DNA from: Stieleria sedimenti
Lineage (GTDB): Bacteria; Planctomycetota; Planctomycetia; Pirellulales; Pirellulaceae
Reading direction: 5' to 3'
NCBI RefSeq assembly: GCF_025060895.1
Contig: NZ_JANZKV010000005.1
Location: 1 to 58,791 of the forward strand
DNA length: 58,791 bases
How positions within the stretch are numbered: the stretch's first letter is position 1; each line of letters opens with the position of its first letter. Shown piece by piece: positions 54,121-58,791 of the stretch. Under the pieces are notes generated by a model. It searched no databases, was not told the DNA's origin, and saw only the letters and a program-made list of their open reading frames with translations. Position numbers and translations under genes: made by a program.

Positions 54121-54732
54121 CTATCGGTTCAATTGTTCGAGTTGCCGGAGCACCGAGTCGACGGTGGGGCGGTCGGCGATCGATTCGCCGACGTATGCAA
54201 ACCGGACACGCCCTTGCCGATCGATGATGTAGGTGGAGGGCTTGGCAAGTTCCGCTCGGATCCCCAACTGATCGACGCCCATCAAATTGATATCCAACAG
54301 AATCGGATACGGAATGTCTTCGTTGGGAATTTCGCCCCCCTTGATCCGCTTGGTCAACTCGCTCAACTTCGGAGCCTCTTCTTCGGTTTCGGTCGGGAAG
54401 ATGACGACGAGCTGCGCATCGTAGGGTTCCAGTTCGTCGAACCGCCGCGCCCAACGTGACGTTTGCGATGCACAATAAAAACACACGCCTCCGTACCAAC
54501 CGCGGGTGATGACCAGCACCAGATACTCTCGCGTCATGACCTCGGACAACGCGACCTCATTGCCGTCTTTGTCGGTGAATCGCAAACCCGAAAAGTCCTC
54601 GATTGTGATCGGTTGCGAAGCGGACACCTCGGCAAATCGAACGCCGTCGTCGGGAATGCGGCTGCACCCGAGCGTCGCGAAGGCGAGCACGGTGGCGAAC
54701 AATACAATCGAGAACGGAAACCTGTCAAACAC
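54121..54732 (-). CDS. Thioredoxin-fold lipoprotein (AhpC/TSA-like)
   Basis: A 203-residue protein with a lipoprotein signal ending ATLGC (Cys23), so it is probably membrane-anchored outside the cytoplasm. The redoxin fold shows as SGLRFTDKDGNEVALSEV, then VLVITRGWYGGVCFYCASQT, where CFYC occupies the CxxC position, and PSTYIIDRQGRVRFAYVGESIADRP near the end. It could be a thiol-disulfide oxidoreductase or peroxidase. The GTG start has a strong ribosome-binding site. Co-transcription with the kinase suggests the kinase responds to redox or envelope state. Confidence 0.9.
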   Translation of the reverse strand: MFDRFPFSIVLFATVLAFATLGCSRIPDDGVRFAEVSASQPITIEDFSGLRFTDKDGNEVALSEVMTREYLVLVITRGWYGGVCFYCASQTSRWARRFDELEPYDAQLVVIFPTETEEEAPKLSELTKRIKGGEIPNEDIPYPILLDINLMGVDQLGIRAELAKPSTYIIDRQGRVRFAYVGESIADRPTVDSVLRQLEQLNR

Positions 54733-54739
54733 CTGATGA

Positions 54740-54747
54740 CCTCTCCT
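54740..54747 (-). promoter_or_regulatory. Ribosome-binding site for the lipoprotein GTG start
   Basis: AGGAGAGG on the minus strand lies seven bases before the GTG at 54732 and fixes the start directly before the lipoprotein signal. Confidence 0.75.
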
Positions 54748-54815
54748 GGGGGTTAGTCGTAAATTGTAGGGGGTCAGCTAGGTCTGCGGTGAAAGAACCG
54801 CCGGAGTGCGGCGGA

Positions 54816-54920
54816 ATGGCAGAAAAACGGGGATCAGAAAAATGGGAAAGGAGTGTCCAGAGAATAAGCTCGCTCTTGTCGTCCATACTGTTTTTCTGCC
54901 CCCCCGTTTTTCTGCCATCT
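54816..54920. repeat. Intergenic inverted repeat (GGCAGAAAAACGG type)
   Basis: ATGGCAGAAAAACGGGG and CAGAAAAATGGG on the left face GTTTTTCTGCC and CCCGTTTTTCTGCCAT on the right. It is the fourth member of the family. Directly to its right lies a remnant of a kinase 3' end, mirroring the arrangement at 52.1 kb. Confidence 0.8.
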
Positions 54921-55012
54921 TCATTGGAACTCCCCGGTCGGTTTGAGCCCCAACTCATCGAGCTGGACGTTGGCAGCGAAGGCGGGTGCCGGATCCCATA
55001 TTTCGCTCCGGC
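54921..55012 (-). pseudogene. Remnant of the 3' end of a kinase/DUF1080-like gene
   Basis: Read on the minus strand, the bases encode AANVQLDELGLKPTGEFQ then stop. The last codons of the kinase at 52126 encode FADVQLDELGLKETTELK then stop. Upstream a frameshifted DQAG (NQAG in the kinase) remains. The homology continues past the stop into the adjacent inverted repeat. It is a duplicated, decayed tail with no function of its own visible. Confidence 0.75.
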
Positions 55013-55111
55013 TTGATCGCTTGCTAGAGTCCTGCAATCGACGGGGTTCAATCGACCAAATCGCGTGGAACATGATGTTTCCCGCAGCCGACGCACGGAT
55101 GGATTGCAGAA

Positions 55112-56080
55112 TTGAGAGCGAGGACGTTTCTAGCCGCAGTGCTTTCGGTCGTGGTGATGCCGATGCTCATCACCAGGTTTGCCGATGCGCAGGAAACGTT
55201 ACGTTCGGTGGGCGCCGAATCCGTCGTTCACGCATCGGTCTTGAGCACAGCGTCCCCGACCCCTTCCGGGATGACGCCCGAGCGTCTTCGGCAGCTGATG
55301 CGTCCCAGTTTTCGGTTGGGATATCAGTGGCTGGCTGAAGCGGACGAGGTTGAGCTTTCATCGTATGACGCACGAGTCACGATGCCGTTGTATCCGATCT
55401 TCGGTCCCCCTCCGCCGATGGTCAGCCTGGGATTCGAATTCACCGATTTGAAGGCACCGGCGGTTTTCCATCTGCCGGGCGATCTGTACGAGACTTCAAT
55501 CGGGTTGTCATGGATGCGCCGGCGCAACGATCGATGGTCGTTTCGCTGGATGCTGGGTGTGGCCAACGCGACCGATGGCGACAACCACTCCGGCGACGCG
55601 TGGCAGTTTCGCGGCGGCGGGTTTGCGATTTACCAACCCAACGAGCGTTGGACGTGGACGTTCGGTGCGATCGCACTTGGTCGTAATGACATTCCGGTGG
55701 TGCCGGCGATCGGGTTCATCTACCAGCCCAATCCCTGTCTGCGATTCGACGCTTCGTTCCCTCGACCCCGCGCGTCGCTGTTGTTGGCCGACAATGGAGT
55801 TCGCCAACAATGGGGCTACGTCGGCGCCGGGATGGAGGGTGGAACCTGGGGCTACCAGCAAAACGACGGCGCTAACGATCAACTGACGTATCGCGATTGG
55901 CGATTCGTGCTCGGCTGGGAATCGACGCCTCGTCGCGAAGCCGGAATGCCGTTCGCGCTGGGACGCAAGATTTCTGCCGAAGTGGGATACGCGTTTGGTC
56001 GGCGGTTCGAATTCGAACGGCGGCGCGGTGATCTGGATATCCAAGACGCGGTACTGATTCGGATCGGGACCCGTTTTTAG
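55112..56080 (+). CDS. Predicted outer-membrane beta-barrel protein
   Basis: A 322-residue protein with a signal peptide (FLAAVLSVVVMPMLITRFADA) from a TTG at 55112. Alternating amphipathic strands follow: WSFRWMLGVANATDGD, WTWTFGAIALGRNDIPVVPAIGFIYQPNPCLRFDASF, WGYVGAGMEGGTWGYQ, ISAEVGYAFGRRFEFERR. It ends in a strand with C-terminal Phe (VLIRIGTRF), a classic outer-membrane signature. It resembles uncharacterised planctomycete barrel families such as DUF6268. The stop overlaps the end of the convergent membrane-protein gene by four bases. Confidence 0.83.
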   Translation: MRARTFLAAVLSVVVMPMLITRFADAQETLRSVGAESVVHASVLSTASPTPSGMTPERLRQLMRPSFRLGYQWLAEADEVELSSYDARVTMPLYPIFGPPPPMVSLGFEFTDLKAPAVFHLPGDLYETSIGLSWMRRRNDRWSFRWMLGVANATDGDNHSGDAWQFRGGGFAIYQPNERWTWTFGAIALGRNDIPVVPAIGFIYQPNPCLRFDASFPRPRASLLLADNGVRQQWGYVGAGMEGGTWGYQQNDGANDQLTYRDWRFVLGWESTPRREAGMPFALGRKISAEVGYAFGRRFEFERRRGDLDIQDAVLIRIGTRF

Positions 56081-56922
56081 CGGCGGGTGTGATTGAGAGT
56101 CACCAAAAGCGTCAAACCGTCAAAGAGATATTGCCCAACCAGCGGCGTCACCGTCTTGATCGACGGGATGAAAAGCGCTCCTTGCAGGTAAGCCATCAAG
56201 ATGTGAAAGAAAAAGGTACCGAACAGACACACCGGTAACCACATGATCAAGCGTTGTGCGACGACCGGCCAAAGGGCCCCCCGGAAAATAGCCAGCCACA
56301 TCACGGCAAGGGCTGCACCAGCAAGCCCCATCAGTAAGGCGAGCGACACTTGAGTCGCGCCGGGCGAATCCGAGGTCCAGCCATTGGAACGCAAGATTTG
56401 TTGCACGATCAGCAGTCCGACTGCAACGAACGTGGTCCACAAGATCAGATTCCCGATGCTGAACGAAAATTTTCTCAGTCGGACGCCGTGGACGACACGA
56501 TTGCTGTGTTTTCTTCGCGACGATTTCGAAAATGTGTCCAGACAGGTCGCACCCGTCATCGTCGCCAAGGCTTGCGTCGTGACGACAATCACCCAACAGA
56601 CTTCAGAGGCGTCGCCAAAGCCGACGAACCGAAACGGCGTGATGATCCACCAGCACAGAATCGAAACGAACGTCAACGCGGCACAGGGCACTGCGGCGTG
56701 ACCACGAAAATCAGCTGCCCAAAGGGCGACCATCGAGCACTGACTGAGCACAAATCCGACCAGCAGCAACCAATGATTTTCCACGCCCTGCCACCGCGTG
56801 ACCGAAAACGCCGATGCGACAAGCACCAACGCGTACAGCGTGAGGCAGATATTACGAACGAACTTTCTTGCGTTCGTTTCGTTCCCGTGGGCGGCGCCGG
56901 ACTTCCGTTTTGACGGTGGCAT
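56077..56922 (-). CDS. Hypothetical multi-pass membrane protein
   Basis: A 281-residue protein with about eight hydrophobic helices (for example ICLTLYALVLVASAFSV, LLVGFVLSQCSMVALWAADF, LILWTTFVAVGLLIVQQIL, VSLALLMGLAGAALAVMWLAIF). There is a basic cytoplasmic N-terminus and a central basic loop (DTFSKSSRRKHSNRVVHGVRLRKF). No recognisable family motif. The ATG at 56922 is chosen; the frame extends 13 codons upstream. It is divergent from the UbiA-like gene with about 125 bp between starts. Confidence 0.75.
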   Translation of the reverse strand: MPPSKRKSGAAHGNETNARKFVRNICLTLYALVLVASAFSVTRWQGVENHWLLLVGFVLSQCSMVALWAADFRGHAAVPCAALTFVSILCWWIITPFRFVGFGDASEVCWVIVVTTQALATMTGATCLDTFSKSSRRKHSNRVVHGVRLRKFSFSIGNLILWTTFVAVGLLIVQQILRSNGWTSDSPGATQVSLALLMGLAGAALAVMWLAIFRGALWPVVAQRLIMWLPVCLFGTFFFHILMAYLQGALFIPSIKTVTPLVGQYLFDGLTLLVTLNHTRR

Positions 56923-57046
56923 CGGTTTAATGCGGTTCGTGTCTGATGCGGAGGAACGCAACGCTGGAGCGCCGATAGACGAAATCGGTGTGTGGAGCGT
57001 GTTGCAGACCGGGAAGGCAGTGAGATTCTAGACAGCAACGTCTTGG

Positions 57047-57994
57047 GTGTGGAATGTGACCAAAAACCATGCGGATGATGACTCCGCGATCATTCCCCCG
57101 TGGGCATGGGCGAACGTCCTGTCGCTCGATTCGGTGGCCGTCGGATTGGTTTGGTTGCTGGTGTTCACCGACGAGTATTGCGATCGACTGCCCTTGTGGT
57201 ACGAATTCGCGATCATCGGGTTGTCGATCTGGCTGGTCTACACCGCCGATCGGCTGTTCGATTCGATCCGCCTGGACACCCGCCGTCGGCACTCGATACG
57301 CCATCACTTTCACCATCGCTATCGAAAGCCACTTTGTCTGGGATGGTTTCTGGCGTTGAGCTTGGACACCGCTCTGGTCGTCGCGTTTGCGTCCGAAGAT
57401 CAATTGCGTTGGGGGTGTGCCGCGATCGCCATCGTCGTGGCGTACGTGGCTAGCGTGCAGTTTCCGAGAAACTCGGCGCGATGGTTGCCCAAGGAATTGC
57501 AGGCCGGGCTGGTGTTTGCGTTTGGGGTCAGTTTGAACGCGTGGACCGCATGGACGCCCCAGGGGACTTTTTCGCTGCCGGTTTCGGTGGGGATGGCTGC
57601 GATCTTATTTACCGCGAACTGTCTGACGATCGCGATGTTGGAGCGTGATTTGGATCGGATTCAAGCGTTTGACTCATGGGTGTTGCGTGCGCCGGGCACT
57701 GTCGGTGTTTTACCAGGCGCGCTGATTCTGCACGCCTTGATCGCGGCAGCATGGGTTGCGATCGATTCGATTCCGCCGAGGATCGGGTTCTGTTTGATCG
57801 CCAGCGATGCGATGCTGCTCGTGTTGGCCGTCGTCGGTTCACGGTCTTTGACGTCGGGAGCTGTTGATGGGGCGGGTTTTGTTTCAACCGGTCAATTGGT
57901 TGCCTTGGCGGATGTTGCGTTGGTGATACCGCCGGTTGTCTTTTGGGTCGCCCGTTCGGTCGTCGAGAGTCTTTCCGGAAACGCGGTAGGATGA
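57047..57994 (+). CDS. Polytopic membrane protein, possibly UbiA-like
   Basis: A 315-residue protein with about eight to nine helices and a GTG start. Two acidic motifs recall the prenyl-diphosphate sites of UbiA prenyltransferases: VYTADRLFDSIRLD at about 65-78, at the end of helix 2, and IAMLERDLDRIQAFDS at about 199-214. The helix arrangement also fits, but the canonical NDxxDxxxD is not exact, so the assignment is tentative. A SAM-methyltransferase gene follows 91 bp downstream on the same strand; a prenyltransferase plus methyltransferase pair would suit isoprenoid-quinone or lipid modification. Confidence 0.7.
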   Translation: MWNVTKNHADDDSAIIPPWAWANVLSLDSVAVGLVWLLVFTDEYCDRLPLWYEFAIIGLSIWLVYTADRLFDSIRLDTRRRHSIRHHFHHRYRKPLCLGWFLALSLDTALVVAFASEDQLRWGCAAIAIVVAYVASVQFPRNSARWLPKELQAGLVFAFGVSLNAWTAWTPQGTFSLPVSVGMAAILFTANCLTIAMLERDLDRIQAFDSWVLRAPGTVGVLPGALILHALIAAAWVAIDSIPPRIGFCLIASDAMLLVLAVVGSRSLTSGAVDGAGFVSTGQLVALADVALVIPPVVFWVARSVVESLSGNAVG

Positions 57995-57999
57995 TCCCA

Positions 58000-58072
58000 G
58001 CACGTGGCGTGAGCCAGTGGCGGGTGGTGACCATGGATACAACACTCGCCGCTCGCTAACGCGTCCCGCTGG
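58000..58072. repeat. Third copy of the GTCAGCCAGTGGC-type repeat
   Basis: CACGTGGCGTGAGCCAGTGG, then CCGCTCGCTAACGCGTCCCGCTGG, match the copies at 47161-47300. It fills nearly the whole gap between the UbiA-like gene and the methyltransferase. Confidence 0.75.
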
Positions 58073-58085
58073 TAAAATCACGCTG

Positions 58086-58757
58086 ATGAAAAACAACGCA
58101 CAATCGGTACGGGGATACGACCGCCTGGCGACGGTCTATCGTGGACTGGAAATCTGCCTGTTCGGTAACGCACTGCACCGGGCGCGTCTCGCGCTGCTGG
58201 ACCAACTTCCACGCGTTGACCGCGCGTTGGTGCTCGGAGACGGGACAGGGCGGTTGCTCGAACAGCTCTGCATCACTCAACCGGATTGCCGGATCACGTC
58301 GGTCGACCAGAGCCGTCAAATGCTGAATCATCAGAAACGACGGGTCGAACGGATCGGTGCCCTGGATCGCGTTGAGTTCGTTCAAGCCGATGCACGATCG
58401 TACGACGTGCCGGAAAACCAGTTCGACCTTGTGGTGGCCGCATACTTTTTGGATTGTTTCACCGAAGAGGAGTTGGCCGGATGTTTGCCCCGGTTTCTTG
58501 CCGGCCTCCGTGATGAAGGCATCTTCTATTTCGTCGATTTTGTCTGGCCGCCGCCGGGCTGGCGGCGGCGACAAGCCACCGTGTACCAGTGGCTGATGCA
58601 CCGTTTCTTTCGTTGGCAAACGGGATTGCCGAATCGACGATTAGTCGATCTGAACGCGGTGTTGGCAAAACAGAGTCTAGTGCTGCATCGCTCCGCAGAT
58701 CGAATCCACCCGATGATGGCCTGTCGCTGCTATCGCGTACAAACCGTTGGTGTCTAG
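58086..58757 (+). CDS. Class I SAM-dependent methyltransferase
   Basis: A 223-residue enzyme of the UbiE/Methyltransf_25 type. Motif I is RALVLGDGTGRLLEQL, the SAM-ribose acid is in ITSVDQSRQML, then VEFVQADARSYDVPENQFDLVVAAYFLDCF and ILSIV-like FYFVDFVWPPPGW. The substrate is unknown. The ATG at 58086 is used because upstream codons lie in a dispersed repeat. The last five codons and the stop (QTVGV) are formed by another dispersed repeat that begins at about 58741. Confidence 0.88.
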   Translation: MKNNAQSVRGYDRLATVYRGLEICLFGNALHRARLALLDQLPRVDRALVLGDGTGRLLEQLCITQPDCRITSVDQSRQMLNHQKRRVERIGALDRVEFVQADARSYDVPENQFDLVVAAYFLDCFTEEELAGCLPRFLAGLRDEGIFYFVDFVWPPPGWRRRQATVYQWLMHRFFRWQTGLPNRRLVDLNAVLAKQSLVLHRSADRIHPMMACRCYRVQTVGV

Positions 58758-58791
58758 CCTTTAAGCGATTCTCGGTCGCTGCGACGCAGCG
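58741..58791 (+). repeat. Partial copy of the ~124-bp palindromic element at the window edge
   Basis: AACCGTTGGTGTCTAGCCTTT, then CGGTCGCTGCGACGCAGCG, match the left half of the element at 14765-14888. The window ends inside it. The copy supplies the stop codon of the methyltransferase gene. Confidence 0.7.

Noticed and set aside
53158-54459. 433-codon open frame antisense to the kinase and lipoprotein
   Set aside because: It spans two clearly coding minus-strand genes and shows no domain.

Overview
The window looks like a chromosomal segment of a planctomycete, most likely a Rhodopirellula/Rubripirellula-type member of the Pirellulaceae. This is inferred from gene content: two FGly sulfatases, 3-keto-disaccharide-hydrolase (DUF1080-type) domains, a probable DUF1598 protein, an ECF sigma factor overlapping a giant Ser/Thr kinase with WD40-like repeats, exported PQQ-propeller and M1-peptidase proteins, and many dispersed palindromic intergenic repeats. 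I found no rRNA, tRNA, CRISPR array, phage module or intact transposase.

Layout. 0.1-8.1 kb holds core genes: dnaE interrupted by an intein with a LAGLIDADG endonuclease domain, trmB, and a fused hemD-hemE. A decayed GxxExxY gene and an FGE-like protein follow. 9.8-18.3 kb is a signalling block: ECF sigma factor, overlapping 1446-residue kinase, and a large exported protein of unknown function. 18.6-24.0 kb (minus strand) has a TolC-like protein, a glycosyltransferase and an FHA-GAF-sigma54 activator. 24.4-30.1 kb has cstA, trxB and a divergent Nramp-like transporter. 30.7-34.8 kb has a PQQ-propeller protein and an M1 peptidase. 36.4-39.8 kb encodes a predicted flavinylated FMN-binding protein translationally coupled to a NapH-NapG-like polyferredoxin. 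39.9-50.9 kb holds a nitrilase, a kinase remnant, two sulfatases, a PIG-L deacetylase, a DUF1598-like protein, a DUF1080 protein and an OPT transporter. 51.2-58.8 kb holds a cupredoxin-like protein, a thioredoxin-fold lipoprotein/kinase operon, a beta-barrel protein, membrane proteins and a methyltransferase.

The most interesting signal lies between the genes. A 24-nt hairpin (5' GTGG foot, 8-bp stem, 3-nt loop) occurs at least 18 times at five loci in two main sequence variants. All four stem differences between the variants are compensatory, so base pairing is conserved although sequence is not. It resembles a REP element. One variant is consistently accompanied by a second hairpin with a GNRA-type loop. 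Other palindromic families include a long element that looks like one small palindromic element inserted into another. Several repeat copies supply the last codons or the stop codon of the adjacent gene.

Limits: everything is read by eye. Homology statements rest on motif recognition, and no database, folding or alignment program was run.
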